Below, one piece after another: positions 1 to 9,127 of a stretch of DNA of 64,000 nt (its first letter is position 1; each line of letters starts with the position of its first letter). The notes beneath the pieces were generated by a model, which worked only from the letters and a program-made list of their open reading frames with translations, searched no databases and was not told the DNA's origin. A program made the position numbers and the translations under genes. The stretch comes from Pseudarthrobacter sp. GA104 (lineage in GTDB: Bacteria; Actinomycetota; Actinomycetes; Actinomycetales; Micrococcaceae): contig NZ_WOWL01000001.1 in the NCBI RefSeq assembly GCF_009741265.1, positions 2,480,001 through 2,544,000 of the forward strand. The letters run 5' to 3'.

Positions 1-1
1 A

Positions 2-1489
2 GCCCTCTGGGAGGCAGGCGTCCCGAAGGACGTCCTGACCATGGTGCAGCTGGGCGAGCGGGAACTGGGCAAGCAGCTCATCAGCCACCCGGCCGTGGAC
101 CGCGTGATCCTCACCGGCGGCTACGAGACCGCCGAACTGTTCCGGTCCTTCCGCCAGGACCTGCCGCTGCTGGCCGAGACGAGCGGCAAGAACGCCATCA
201 TCGTCACCCCCAGCGCGGACCTGGACCTGGCAGCCAAGGACGTGGCGTACTCCGCGTTCGGGCACGCCGGCCAGAAGTGCTCGGCCGCGTCGCTGGTGAT
301 CCTGGTGGGATCGGTCGCCAAGTCCAAGCGGTTCCACAACCAGCTCATCGACGCCGTGACCTCCCTCAAGGTGGGCTACCCCGAGGACCCCACCAGCCAG
401 ATGGGCCCGATCATCGAACCCGCCAAGGGCAAGCTCCTCAACGCCCTCACCACCCTGGGCGAGGGCGAGAACTGGGCCGTGGAACCGAAAAAGCTGGACA
501 ACACCGGCCGGCTCTGGAGCCCGGGTGTGCGCTACGGCGTCAAGCGCGGCTCCTACTTCCACCTGACCGAATTCTTCGGACCGGTCCTGGGCGTAATGAC
601 CGCCGACACCCTTGAGGAAGCCATCGCCATCCAGAACCAGATCGAGTACGGCCTCACCGCAGGCCTGCACTCCCTGAACTCCGAGGAACTGGGCGTCTGG
701 CTGGACAGCATCCAGGCCGGAAACCTGTACGTGAACCGAGGCATCACCGGCGCCATCGTGCAGCGCCAGCCGTTCGGCGGATGGAAGAAGTCCGCCGTTG
801 GCGCTGGCACCAAGGCCGGCGGGCCAAACTACCTGGCAGGGCTCGGCGATTGGGCGCCCGCCACGGCCTCGGCGCATGCCGCTGTCACCAACCCCGGCGT
901 GCGGCGCATCCTCAACGCTGCCGGCGCTGCCCTGCAGCCCGCCGAGCTCGAGTCCGTGCACCGGGCCCTGGCGTCCGACGCCCAGGCGTGGACGGAGGAG
1001 TTCGGCACAGCGAAGGACGTCTCCGGCCTCAGCGCGGAGCGCAACATCTTCCGCTACCGCAGCCTGCCCGTGACGGTCCGCCTGTCCGAAGGCGCGCCGC
1101 TGGGCCACCTGGTACGGACTGTGGCAGCCGGTGTGCTGGCGGGTTCTGCGCTCACGGTGTCCTCCGCCGTCGAACTTCCCGCCCAGCTGCGCACCGTGCT
1201 CACCGCGCTGGACATCGAAGTAACGGTAGAGTCCGACGCCGAATGGCTGGCTTCCGCGGGCCGGCTCGCCGCGGCGGGGAAGCTTTCCGGCGCACGGGTC
1301 CGCCTCATCGGCGGCGATGCGGCAGGCCTTGCCAAGGCCACGGGCGGCCGTCCCGACCTGGCAATCTATGCCCACCCGGTCACCGAAGCCGGCCGCGTGG
1401 AACTGCTGCCCTTCCTGCACGAGCAGGCCGTCAGCATCACCGCCCACAGGTTCGGAACGCCCAACCATCTTTCGGACGCCCTGATCTAG
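2..1489 (+). CDS. putA: Bifunctional proline dehydrogenase / glutamate-semialdehyde dehydrogenase, C-terminal part
   Basis: This is the 3' part of a PutA-type enzyme, which oxidises proline to glutamate in two steps. The reading frame is open to the left edge (ALWEAGVPKDVL...), so the proline dehydrogenase half and the start of the aldehyde dehydrogenase domain lie outside the window. The aldehyde dehydrogenase core is visible, with the catalytic Cys in the GQKCSAAS loop (bases 266-289), followed by the FFGPVLGV and QPFGGWKKS segments. After about residue 290 of the visible part comes the variable C-terminal PutA extension. The gene ends just before a strong bidirectional terminator. The family assignment is firm; whether the missing half carries PRODH is inferred from the long C-terminal extension. 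Confidence 0.9.
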   Translation, partial: ALWEAGVPKDVLTMVQLGERELGKQLISHPAVDRVILTGGYETAELFRSFRQDLPLLAETSGKNAIIVTPSADLDLAAKDVAYSAFGHAGQKCSAASLVILVGSVAKSKRFHNQLIDAVTSLKVGYPEDPTSQMGPIIEPAKGKLLNALTTLGEGENWAVEPKKLDNTGRLWSPGVRYGVKRGSYFHLTEFFGPVLGVMTADTLEEAIAIQNQIEYGLTAGLHSLNSEELGVWLDSIQAGNLYVNRGITGAIVQRQPFGGWKKSAVGAGTKAGGPNYLAGLGDWAPATASAHAAVTNPGVRRILNAAGAALQPAELESVHRALASDAQAWTEEFGTAKDVSGLSAERNIFRYRSLPVTVRLSEGAPLGHLVRTVAAGVLAGSALTVSSAVELPAQLRTVLTALDIEVTVESDAEWLASAGRLAAAGKLSGARVRLIGGDAAGLAKATGGRPDLAIYAHPVTEAGRVELLPFLHEQAVSITAHRFGTPNHLSDALI

Positions 1490-1530
1490 AGCCCTGATCC
1501 AGGAGTTGCCGGCGCAAGCGTGCCGGCACA

Positions 1531-1574
1531 AAGAGGGCCGGACGCTCACCTTGCGGTGACCGTCCGGCCCTCTT
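1531..1574. terminator. Bidirectional intrinsic terminator between putA and a convergent gene
   Basis: The left arm, aagagggccggacg plus ctcacc, pairs with ggtgac plus cgtccggccctctt. This gives a 20-bp stem with one mismatch and a four-base loop. The A-rich left flank and T-rich right flank suit termination in both directions. It lies between the convergent putA and zinc-ribbon genes. Confidence 0.85.
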
Positions 1575-1587
1575 CGGCCTGCGGATA

Positions 1588-1905
1588 CTAGCCCAGGTAC
1601 CACCCGGGCGGCGTCCACGTGACTGGAACGCTGTGGGCCGAGAAATCCTCGCACCGGGTGCAGGTGTAGGCGACTTCACCCAGGGTGCCTACCGAACCGT
1701 CGCGGCGGTAGGTGGGCGGAATGTAAGACTCAAGGTAGACAAACTCGTCAGTGCGGCATCTGTCACAGGTAGGTTTGCCGACGTATCCGGAGTCGGTGGT
1801 GGCAATGCCTGCACCGAGCCTGGAATTGCGGGTTCCAAGCGGCCGCGCAGGGGCGTGTGAGCGGGCATGGGCCGGGCTGTAATGGGGGTTCTTGGCTGTC
1901 GTCAT
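1588..1905 (-). CDS. Small zinc-ribbon-like hypothetical protein
   Basis: A 105-residue protein with two CxxC pairs (Cys47/Cys50 and Cys82/Cys85) spaced as in a rubredoxin-like zinc ribbon. The first 40 residues are basic and low in complexity and look disordered. No signal peptide or membrane segment is visible. It is convergent with putA and shares its terminator. The metal-binding role is inferred from cysteine spacing alone; I cannot name a family or a function. Confidence 0.6.
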   Translation of the reverse strand: MTTAKNPHYSPAHARSHAPARPLGTRNSRLGAGIATTDSGYVGKPTCDRCRTDEFVYLESYIPPTYRRDGSVGTLGEVAYTCTRCEDFSAHSVPVTWTPPGWYLG

Positions 1906-2064
1906 TGGCTGCCTGTCCCGAGCCGGAATCCTGGCATGCAGGAGCGGCCTCGTGTTTGGATGACGGCCGGCTGCTTGACCCTGGAAAATTCAGCATAAGC
2001 GATGCGGCCTTCCGCAATCAATGGAAACACCGGCTTGGCTTCGTCTGCGGAACACCTTGGGGCG

Positions 2065-2919
2065 TTATGCTGGTCGGTTAATGGTCCTGCCCACAATTGA
2101 CTGCGTCAGGGCGTCAATGACTTCGGCGTTGGCCAGCGGGTTGCGGATCAGGGTGAAGTCCACGTCGCCCACCGCGGGCAGGTCGAAGCGCCGGGTAATG
2201 ATCTTCAGGTCCTCCGGGACGAGCGACGACGGCATGACGGCGACGCCGATCCCCGCCCGTACCGCCGCCAGCACACCGCTGATTTGCCGTGTTGTGCAGG
2301 TGATCCGCCAGGTCCTGCCATGGGACTCGAGGGCGTCGATGGCCAGTTTGCGGCTCAGGCTGGGGGACGGGTAGGCGATGAGCGGAACGGGGGCTGACGG
2401 GTCCAGCGTTGTCTGCTCCAGGCCCACCCAGGAAAAGGAATCGTGCTGCACCACCGTTCCGTCCTTGGCTCCGGCCACCCATTTCACGAACACAAGGTCC
2501 AGTTGCCCCGCGTTGAGCTTCCGGTACAGCTGGTCGCTTTGGCCCACCGTGAGTTCAAGGTTGATCTGCGGGTAGATCTGCCGGAACTCCCGCAGGATCC
2601 GCGGCAGGCCTGTAATGGCAAGGTCGTCAGCAGTACCGAACCGCAGCCGTCCGCGCATCGCGGAACCGGAAAAGTACCGTGAAGCGGAGTCGTGCGCAGC
2701 GAGGATGTTCCGGGCGAACCCCGCCATGGCGTCCCCGTTGTCAGTGAGCCGGACGTCCCGCGTGTCCCGGCTGACCAGTACCCGCTTGGCGGCCGCCTCC
2801 AGCTTGCGGACATGCTGGCTGACCGTGGGCTGGGCCAGTCCGAGCCGCTCGGCGGCCTTTGTGAAACTGAGTGTTTCCGCCACGGCCAGGAAAGAGCGCA
2901 GCTGGGCTGGTTCGAACAC
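2065..2919 (-). CDS. LysR-family transcriptional regulator
   Basis: A 284-residue regulator of typical LysR length. The N-terminal winged helix-turn-helix (residues about 4-63) contains the signature FTKAAERLGLAQPTVSQHVR. The remainder is the periplasmic-binding-protein-like effector domain, including FGTADDLAITGLPRIL and later GIGVAVMPSSLVP. It is divergent from the MFS exporter at 3063 with about 140 bp between the starts, an arrangement in which LysR proteins usually control the neighbour. The inducer is unknown. Confidence 0.88.
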   Translation of the reverse strand: MFEPAQLRSFLAVAETLSFTKAAERLGLAQPTVSQHVRKLEAAAKRVLVSRDTRDVRLTDNGDAMAGFARNILAAHDSASRYFSGSAMRGRLRFGTADDLAITGLPRILREFRQIYPQINLELTVGQSDQLYRKLNAGQLDLVFVKWVAGAKDGTVVQHDSFSWVGLEQTTLDPSAPVPLIAYPSPSLSRKLAIDALESHGRTWRITCTTRQISGVLAAVRAGIGVAVMPSSLVPEDLKIITRRFDLPAVGDVDFTLIRNPLANAEVIDALTQSIVGRTINRPA

Positions 2920-3062
2920 TATGGACTCCGGGGGCGTCGGGGTGGACGTTGCTGTATTGCAGTCTGCAATAGGAGTTATAGGGACGATACGTCTCCATAA
3001 TCCGGTGCCTCCAGCCTAGCGTTAAGGACATCCCGGACCGCACGCACTGTGAGGACACACCT

Positions 3063-4472
3063 GTGGCACCCCCACCGCCTTCATCGGCAACCGTCACCCA
3101 GCCCGTCATCGACACCGCACACTCCGCCCCGCCAGATAGCCAAACCCGGCGCGACCAAACCCAACCCAACCAAACCCAGCCCATCGCCGTCGTCAGCGAA
3201 CGCCTGCCATGGAAGCACACGTTCATCTCCCTCAGGGTTCCCAACTTCCGCATCTTCGCGATCGGCCACTTCATCGCCGTAGTCGCCATCTGGATGCAGC
3301 GGATCGCCCAGGACTGGCTGGTGCTGGAACTCTCCGGCTCCGTGACCGCAGTTGGCATCACCGTGGCGCTGCAGTTCCTGCCGTCCCTGCTCCTCGGGCC
3401 TTGGGGAGGGATGATTGCGGACCGGTTCGCCAAGCGGAAGATCCTGATCCTGTGCCAGGGCATGGCCGCGGTCCTGGCCGCCGCTCTGGCAGCCCTTGCA
3501 CTCAGCGGCGCCATTGAGGTGTGGCACGTCTACCTCATCGCACTGGTGCTTGGCCTGGTGACCGTCCTCGACCAGCCGGCACGCCAGGTGTTCGTCAACG
3601 AACTGGTGGGGCCCAACTACCTGCGCAACGCCATCAGCGTCAACTCCACCACCTTCCAGCTGGGCGGCCTGATTGGCCCCGCCCTGGCAGGATGGCTGCT
3701 GACCGCCGTGGGGGCGGGCTGGGCCTTCGCCGGCAACGCCTTCGCCTGCTGCACTACGGTGGCCATGCTGCTCATCCTGCGCAAGGACCAGTTGTTCGTC
3801 AGTGCGCCCACCCCGAAGAGCAAGGGCATGCTGCGCGAGGGGCTGCGGTACGCGTTGGGCAAGCCCACCATCTACTGGCCGTGGCTGATGGCCGGCTTTA
3901 TTGCGGTCTTCGCCATGGGGCTGCCGGTGGTGCTCGCTGCCTACGCGGACCACGTCTTCAACGTGGGTGCCGGCGGCTATGGCCTCCTGAACGCCCTGGT
4001 GGCGCTCGGCGCGCTGGCCGGGGCTGTGGCGTCCACCCGGCGCCGCCACCTCCGGCTGCGGTCCGTGGTGTTCTGCGCGGGAATGTACGGCGCCATGCTC
4101 TGCCTGGCCGCCCTGGCCCCGTCCATGCCGGTGTTCGGCGCAGTGATGGTGCTGTCCGGGTTCTGGTGCCTCATGTTCCTCACCGGGTCCAACCAGCTGG
4201 TCCAGGTCAGCTCCAACATGGGCATCAGGGGCAGGGTGATGAGCCTGTACATCATGGTGCTGATCGGCGGCCAGGCCATTGGTGGCCCCATGCTCGGCTG
4301 GGTCGCTGAACATGCCGATCCGCATGTGGCGCTGATGGTGTCCGGCGGGGTGCCGGCCCTCGCGGCCGTGACCGTCGCACTGATCCTGGCACGCAAGGGT
4401 TCGCTGCTGCTGCGGGTGGACCTCAAGGACCGTCGGCAGCCCGTGAGGATTGTCCGGCGGGCGGCGGCGTAG
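3063..4472 (+). CDS. MFS exporter of the MFS_3 (EntS-like) group
   Basis: A 469-residue integral membrane protein with about 12 hydrophobic segments and the MFS motif A variant GGMIADRFAKRK between segments 2 and 3. The first 45 residues form a Pro/Thr/Gln-rich soluble tail with TQPNQTQP-type repetition, unusual for the family. The GTG start at 3063 is supported by a GAGG sequence about 8 bases upstream. MFS_3 members export small molecules such as siderophores or drugs. The divergent LysR gene is the likely regulator. The substrate cannot be told from sequence. Confidence 0.82.
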   Translation: MAPPPPSSATVTQPVIDTAHSAPPDSQTRRDQTQPNQTQPIAVVSERLPWKHTFISLRVPNFRIFAIGHFIAVVAIWMQRIAQDWLVLELSGSVTAVGITVALQFLPSLLLGPWGGMIADRFAKRKILILCQGMAAVLAAALAALALSGAIEVWHVYLIALVLGLVTVLDQPARQVFVNELVGPNYLRNAISVNSTTFQLGGLIGPALAGWLLTAVGAGWAFAGNAFACCTTVAMLLILRKDQLFVSAPTPKSKGMLREGLRYALGKPTIYWPWLMAGFIAVFAMGLPVVLAAYADHVFNVGAGGYGLLNALVALGALAGAVASTRRRHLRLRSVVFCAGMYGAMLCLAALAPSMPVFGAVMVLSGFWCLMFLTGSNQLVQVSSNMGIRGRVMSLYIMVLIGGQAIGGPMLGWVAEHADPHVALMVSGGVPALAAVTVALILARKGSLLLRVDLKDRRQPVRIVRRAAA

Positions 4473-4479
4473 CCTGCGG

Positions 4480-5632
4480 CTAAAGCGCCCGGTGCGGGTA
4501 AGCCTCTTCCCGTTTCTGGAATTCGAGCACGTCCTTGTTGCGGACCACGCCGTCGCGGATCTCGATGGCGCGGGAAATGGTTTCGTTGCCGTCCCATGCC
4601 TCGGGGCCGCTGACCACAGTTTCCAGGAACGGCAGCAGGGCCTGGCTGATTTCCCAGCTGGCGGAGTTCCAGAGGTAGGACGGGCTGTGGTCAACGGCGT
4701 AGTAGTTGATATGGTCGCCCACCGTGAACATGGGGTCCGCGAAGGTGGTGGACCGTGCCCAGCTGAAACCCATTCCCTCGTCGCATGACACGTCCACGAT
4801 GAGGCTGCCCGGGTTGAACGCGGCGAGGTCCTCCGTGCGCAGATAGGTCAGCGGGTTGTTGGGATCCTGCAGGGTGCAGTTGACCACGATGTCGCTCTCG
4901 GCCAGGAACGGCGCCAGCGGCACCCTGCCCCGTTCAGTGATGACCTGACTGAGGAAGGGTGCTTCGGCGTCGTGATCGAACTGGACGATGTTGACCGAGT
5001 GGATGGGGGCGCCGACGGCGGCCACCCCGCGGTTGGTGAGCACCTGGACGTCGTGGATGCCATGGGCATTCAAGGCCGTAACGGCGCCGCGTGCCGTAGC
5101 GCCGAAACCGATGACTGTGGCGCTGAGCCGGCGTCCGTAGTCGCCGGTTGAGCCGGTCAGTGCCAGTGCGTGGAGCACTGAGCAGTACCCTGCGAGCTCG
5201 TTGTTCTTGTGGAAGACGTGCAGCCCGAAGCCGCCATCGCTGGCCCAGTGGTTCATGGCCTCGAAAGCGATCAGCGTGAGCTTCTTGTCAATGGCCAGCT
5301 GCGTAATGGCGCGGTCCTGGACACAGTGCGGCCAGCCCCAGAGGACCTGGCCGTCCCGCAGGTCGGACAAATCCTCCGCTTGCGGCTTCGGCAGGAGGAC
5401 GACGTCGGCCTCCGCCAGGAGGGCCTCCCTGCCGGCCATCCTGCCCACCAGGGTGGAGAGGTGCGCGTCCGAAACGCCGAAGCGTTCCCCGTAGCCGTGC
5501 TCAAGGATGATGTGCTGGCGGATCTCCGGCGCAATGCGCTCGAAATGAAGGGGATGGATGGGGAGGCGGCGTTCGTCCGGTTTCCTGGTGGACGCCAGCA
5601 CGCCAAGGGTGAGTTGGCTCTGTTGGCCGGTC
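4480..5632 (-). CDS. Alanine dehydrogenase / carboxyethylornithine-synthase-like oxidoreductase
   Basis: A protein of about 384 residues in the AlaDH/PNT family. The N-terminal half carries the family signature around ASTRKPDERRLPIHP. A Rossmann nucleotide-binding segment, VIGFGATARGAVTALNAHG, lies near residue 175. Members reduce pyruvate or condense it with an amino group (alanine dehydrogenase, N5-carboxyethylornithine synthase); the substrate here is undetermined. The GTG start (complement of 5632-5634) overlaps the TGA of the upstream 46-codon gene, so translation is coupled. It converges on the MFS gene with only a few bases between stops. Confidence 0.72.
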
Positions 5633-5771
5633 ACTTCTTTTTGGCGGCCTTGCTCGAGGTGATATCCAGGGAACTCGCCGGCGCTGCGGCGGCCCGCTTA
5701 TCTGCGCGCTTTTCCTTGATGGACTTGCCGGATTTCTTGGATGCTGCTTGACGGGGGGACTTGTCAGCCAT
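5631..5771 (-). CDS. Lysine/alanine-rich 46-residue basic protein
   Basis: A very small protein made almost wholly of Lys, Ala, Ser and Arg (MADKSPRQAASKKSGKSIKE at its start, ending SSKAAKKK). It resembles a disordered nucleic-acid-binding tail. The ATG at 5771 is preceded by GGAGCG. Its TGA overlaps the GTG of the downstream AlaDH-like gene in a GTGA arrangement. No domain is recognised. It may act as a leader that couples translation or as a small DNA- or RNA-binding protein. Confidence 0.65.
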   Translation of the reverse strand: MADKSPRQAASKKSGKSIKEKRADKRAAAAPASSLDITSSKAAKKK

Positions 5772-5871
5772 GATCGCTCCTGTAGTGGAACCGAATAGGT
5801 TCCTGACTACTGACGATACAGGGCGGTACCTAATGGCCCGGCGGGTGCTGGCGGCCCCCCTGAAAACATGG

Positions 5872-5942
5872 AGCGGCTGACGGGAATCGAACCCGCGTAT
5901 CAAGCTTGGGAAGCTAGCGCTCTACCATTGAGCTACAGCCGC
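5872..5942 (-). tRNA. tRNA-Gly, anticodon CCC
   Basis: All cloverleaf arms fold on the minus strand: acceptor stem GCGGCTG/CAGCCGC, D arm GCTC/GAGC, anticodon loop TTCCCAA and T loop TTCGATT. The anticodon reads CCC (glycine GGG codons). The anticodon stem carries one U-U mismatch. CCA is not encoded. The length is 71 nt. Confidence 0.95.
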
Positions 5943-6179
5943 AATGCCCCGCCGAGGAGGGGCAGAACATAGCTTAGCGCAGATGTGTGCCTGCCCTGCC
6001 CATTCGAGGCGCCGGGCGCCGTGTCCTGGCCGGCCCGCGCGTCATCCAGTAACTCTTGAATAACGTCCGCGGCCGTGGCTAGGTGGGCACGCGGAGCGCT
6101 GGCTAACCTGAACCGGGTAGCTGCGGTGCCGGGGGGCGCAGCTGCTGCGGCCAGCCGACGTCCACACAGAAAGATCCCC

Positions 6180-6659
6180 ATGGCATTTGCGGAGCATGAG
6201 GTCCTGATCAGTCGTGACGCCATGGCCGTATACCTGTACCTGCTGGATGCCACCAATCTTCCGCTCTGGTGCGACTCGGTCCGCAGCGTCACGCTGCTGC
6301 AGGGCGCTTCCGCCGCCAAGGGCGCGGTCTACCGGAAGATGGTGGCCGGGCGGTCCGGACTGAGCATTCCAGCGGAACTGGAAATTACCACGGCCCGGCC
6401 CGGCGCGGAGATCGAGTTCCAGGTCGTCTCCGGACCTGCGCACCGTTCGGGCGGGTATTACCTCAGTACGGAATCCGGGGGAACGCGTGTCCGGTTTGCC
6501 CTGGAAGCCCGGGCGAAGGAGGCCATCGGGTTCCTGAACCGGCCCGGTTTCCTGAACAAGCTCGGCTTTACCAGCAGGATGTTCCAACGGAACCTCCGTT
6601 CCGAAGTGGCCCAGCTGGAACGCCTCAAGGACGTCCTGGAGCTCCAGCCGGCCATCTAG
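6180..6659 (+). CDS. SRPBCC-fold polyketide-cyclase/dehydrase-like protein
   Basis: A 159-residue protein with the START-like (SRPBCC) pattern: a swap-type N-terminal strand, then LDATNLPLWCDSVRSV, alternating beta strands and a long C-terminal helix ending VAQLERLKDVLELQ. The ATG at 6180 is chosen because upstream in-frame sequence is low in complexity and the fold begins at AFAEHEVLIS. Such proteins bind hydrophobic ligands; no ligand is indicated. Its stop lies 3 bases from the convergent CAP-protein gene. Confidence 0.7.
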   Translation: MAFAEHEVLISRDAMAVYLYLLDATNLPLWCDSVRSVTLLQGASAAKGAVYRKMVAGRSGLSIPAELEITTARPGAEIEFQVVSGPAHRSGGYYLSTESGGTRVRFALEARAKEAIGFLNRPGFLNKLGFTSRMFQRNLRSEVAQLERLKDVLELQPAI

Positions 6660-6662
6660 TGC

Positions 6663-8375
6663 CTACTGCGCCAGCCGCTGCCCGGTCCAAGGTCCTGGAA
6701 TGTTCGACGGCGCCGCCAGGCTTCCCGAGGTCAGGTCCCAGTACTGGACAACATCGGTTGCCCGCCGCAGCGCCAGCCCCGTGGAGTTCAGTCCGGTGAC
6801 GTCCCTCAGAGCCCTGATGCCTGTTACGTCTCCCCAGCCGGTGGCGACCGTAGGCCTTGTTTCGGCGCGCAGCGCGGGGGTGCCCCAGCCGCGGTGGAGC
6901 TGGACCGATCCGTCGGCCCGCAGCGCGAGGACATCCTGGAACCCGTCGGCGTCGTAGTCCACCATGGACAGCTTCCGGGCAGCGCCGACAGAGCCTACGA
7001 ACGCACGCTCTGAAAGGTCGCCCAGGCCCTTGTTCGGGTACAGGAAGAGACTCCCGGCTCCGTCCAGCGCAAGCAGCTGCGGCATCCGGTTGTTGGCGCA
7101 CCAGCCACCCACGGCAAGGGTGAGGGGCTCCCATCCCCCTCTCCCGAGGGTGGCAGCGGCCTGGAACCCGCCTGTGGCGATGCCCCGGTGCAGGGTCAGG
7201 GTGCCGTCGGTCCACTGGGTCAGGAGATCGTAGGCACCATCCCGGTCCCAGTCGGTCACGAACACCTCCTTGGCGCCCGTGAAGCCTGAACCGATGACCC
7301 TGGCGGCGGCATAGGTGCGCGCGCCGGTGGCAGCGCGGGCAAGGAGCTGTCCGGCGGAATCGACGGTCACGAGGTCACCCGGCCCCTTGACCGCTGCGGC
7401 TGAGAGGTCCAGCGTGGGCGGCATATGTTTGACGGGTGCGTCGCACACGCTGGCTGCCGCCGGTGGGAAGGCGTTGCCGGACCCGGCACCGCCGGGAGCA
7501 TCGAGGGTGCCGGCTGGAAGAGTGGTATAGCCGAAGAAGTTCACCACTCCCCAGATCTGGTACGTGCGGTCCGTGTACGAGATGCCGGCGCCCATGACGT
7601 TGAAGCGCGGATCGAGCAGCATGGCGTTATGGCCGGCGGAGCTCTTCCACCATTCCACGAGCAGCGCGGCATCGCGGTCAGTTCGGATAGCGATGACCTC
7701 GCCGGCGCCGTTGGTCGGACTGAGGGCACGCGGATCGGTCCAGAAACTGGCGCGGTGCTCAATTACCTCGCGGGACGCGATGCTGTCCGACCACTCCTGC
7801 GCCAGCCCGGCCACCGTTGGGTGGTATTTCACCGGATTAAGGCCCTTGGACGCCCGGTACTCATTGATTTTGGTGAAGACTGTGAGAATCGCTGCGGCAT
7901 TGCTGTCCGGAACCAGGGCCTCCGTCGAAGGCAGTGCGGTGGCCGACTCGGGAGCCGCCAAGCGGGAGGGCGCCGGTGAGGCCAGTTCTTCATCCGGGGC
8001 CCAGAGCGGCGGAATCCAGGGGACCTCGGGGGCCGGTTCCGCAGTGGCCGTACTCGGCGCCGGTGCCGCCTGCACGCCAGGTGACGGCGCAGCGGGTGCA
8101 GGCTCCGGTGCCACTGCGACGGCAGCGCCCGCGGGCGACGCCGGACGGATGCCAGGTTCCACGGCGGGGGTGAGCCCCGACGCAGCCGGGCTTTCGCCCG
8201 CGGAGGTACCGCCGTCGTCGTTCACGGTGGCCGTGGCCAGGACGACGCTGGACGGACCCGCCGCTCCCGTTGTCACCCCAGGCGACAGCGGCAGGGGAGG
8301 CGTGCCGGCCGACGAGGAGACCAGCGCCAAAGCGCAGAGCGCGCCAATGAAGGCGGGCGCCACCAATTTATTCAC
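6663..8375 (-). CDS. Secreted CAP-domain protein with C-terminal FG-GAP repeats
   Basis: A 570-residue exported protein. Residues 1-23 form a signal peptide ending near SSAGTP, followed by a Pro/Ala/Gly-rich linker to about residue 160. A CAP (SCP/PR1) domain covers roughly 163-295, with HRASFW, SSAGHNAMLL and YQIWGVVNFFGY. Residues about 330-560 carry FG-GAP/VCBS-type repeats with calcium-loop motifs DWDRDGAYD and DYDADGFQD, which should fold as a beta-propeller. CAP domains occur in extracellular lytic or lipid-binding proteins. The pairing suggests a surface or matrix role, but the target is unknown. Confidence 0.82.
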   Translation of the reverse strand: MNKLVAPAFIGALCALALVSSSAGTPPLPLSPGVTTGAAGPSSVVLATATVNDDGGTSAGESPAASGLTPAVEPGIRPASPAGAAVAVAPEPAPAAPSPGVQAAPAPSTATAEPAPEVPWIPPLWAPDEELASPAPSRLAAPESATALPSTEALVPDSNAAAILTVFTKINEYRASKGLNPVKYHPTVAGLAQEWSDSIASREVIEHRASFWTDPRALSPTNGAGEVIAIRTDRDAALLVEWWKSSAGHNAMLLDPRFNVMGAGISYTDRTYQIWGVVNFFGYTTLPAGTLDAPGGAGSGNAFPPAAASVCDAPVKHMPPTLDLSAAAVKGPGDLVTVDSAGQLLARAATGARTYAAARVIGSGFTGAKEVFVTDWDRDGAYDLLTQWTDGTLTLHRGIATGGFQAAATLGRGGWEPLTLAVGGWCANNRMPQLLALDGAGSLFLYPNKGLGDLSERAFVGSVGAARKLSMVDYDADGFQDVLALRADGSVQLHRGWGTPALRAETRPTVATGWGDVTGIRALRDVTGLNSTGLALRRATDVVQYWDLTSGSLAAPSNIPGPWTGQRLAQ

Positions 8376-8521
8376 AACAACCCCAGCTCTGTTGGGCCAT
8401 CCGGGAGACCATCCGGCGCCTGAATCACTGAGGCAACATTAGCCCCAGCAGACGCCAGCAACAACGAAAGAATGCGGTTGTGGATAACAGGTACTGATAG
8501 GCCATGCGGTAATTTGGGACG

Positions 8522-9097
8522 GTGCTGATCTCTGACCGCGACATTCGTGCCGAAATAGACTCCCAGCGGATCGTGCTTGAGCCGTACGAACCGGCGATGG
8601 TCCAGCCGTCCTCCGTGGACGTGAGGATCGACAAATTCTTCCGCCTGTTCGATAACCACAAGTACGCACACATCGACCCGGCGGAGGAACAGCCGGAGCT
8701 CACCCGCCTGGTGGAGGTGGAACAGAACGAGCCGTTCATCCTGCATCCGGGCGAGTTCGTGCTGGGTTCCACCTATGAAACCGTCACGCTGCCGGACGAC
8801 ATCGCCGCCCGGCTGGAGGGCAAGTCCTCCCTGGGCCGGCTGGGGCTGCTGACACACTCCACCGCGGGCTTCATCGACCCCGGTTTTTCGGGCCACGTCA
8901 CCCTGGAGCTTTCCAACATGGCCACGCTGCCTATCAAGCTGTGGCCCGGCATGAAGATCGGCCAGCTGTGCTTCTTCCGGCTGTCCTCCGCGGCGGAGCA
9001 CCCCTACGGATCGGGCGAGTACGGCAACCGCTACCAGGGCCAGCGCGGCCCCACGGCGAGCCGCAGCCACCTGAACTTCCACCGCACGTCGATCTAG
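8522..9097 (+). CDS. dcd: dCTP deaminase, probably the dUMP-forming type
   Basis: A 191-residue enzyme of the dUTPase/dCTP deaminase superfamily. It carries [18 protein letters not shown] and [17 protein letters not shown], the layout of the mycobacterial bifunctional enzyme that converts dCTP directly to dUMP. The length matches that group. The start is GTG at 8522 (MLISDRDIR). It is divergent from the CAP-protein gene and convergent with the khtU-like gene. The bifunctional assignment is by recalled similarity to the actinobacterial form. Confidence 0.93.
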   Translation: MLISDRDIRAEIDSQRIVLEPYEPAMVQPSSVDVRIDKFFRLFDNHKYAHIDPAEEQPELTRLVEVEQNEPFILHPGEFVLGSTYETVTLPDDIAARLEGKSSLGRLGLLTHSTAGFIDPGFSGHVTLELSNMATLPIKLWPGMKIGQLCFFRLSSAAEHPYGSGEYGNRYQGQRGPTASRSHLNFHRTSI

Positions 9098-9127
9098 GCG
9101 CGCGCGGTTGGCATCAGGCCCGCGTTC

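Noticed and set aside
3081..4694. A 537-codon open frame antisense to the MFS exporter
   Set aside because: Its translation is rich in His, Gln and Arg with no domain; it is a high-GC shadow of the real gene.
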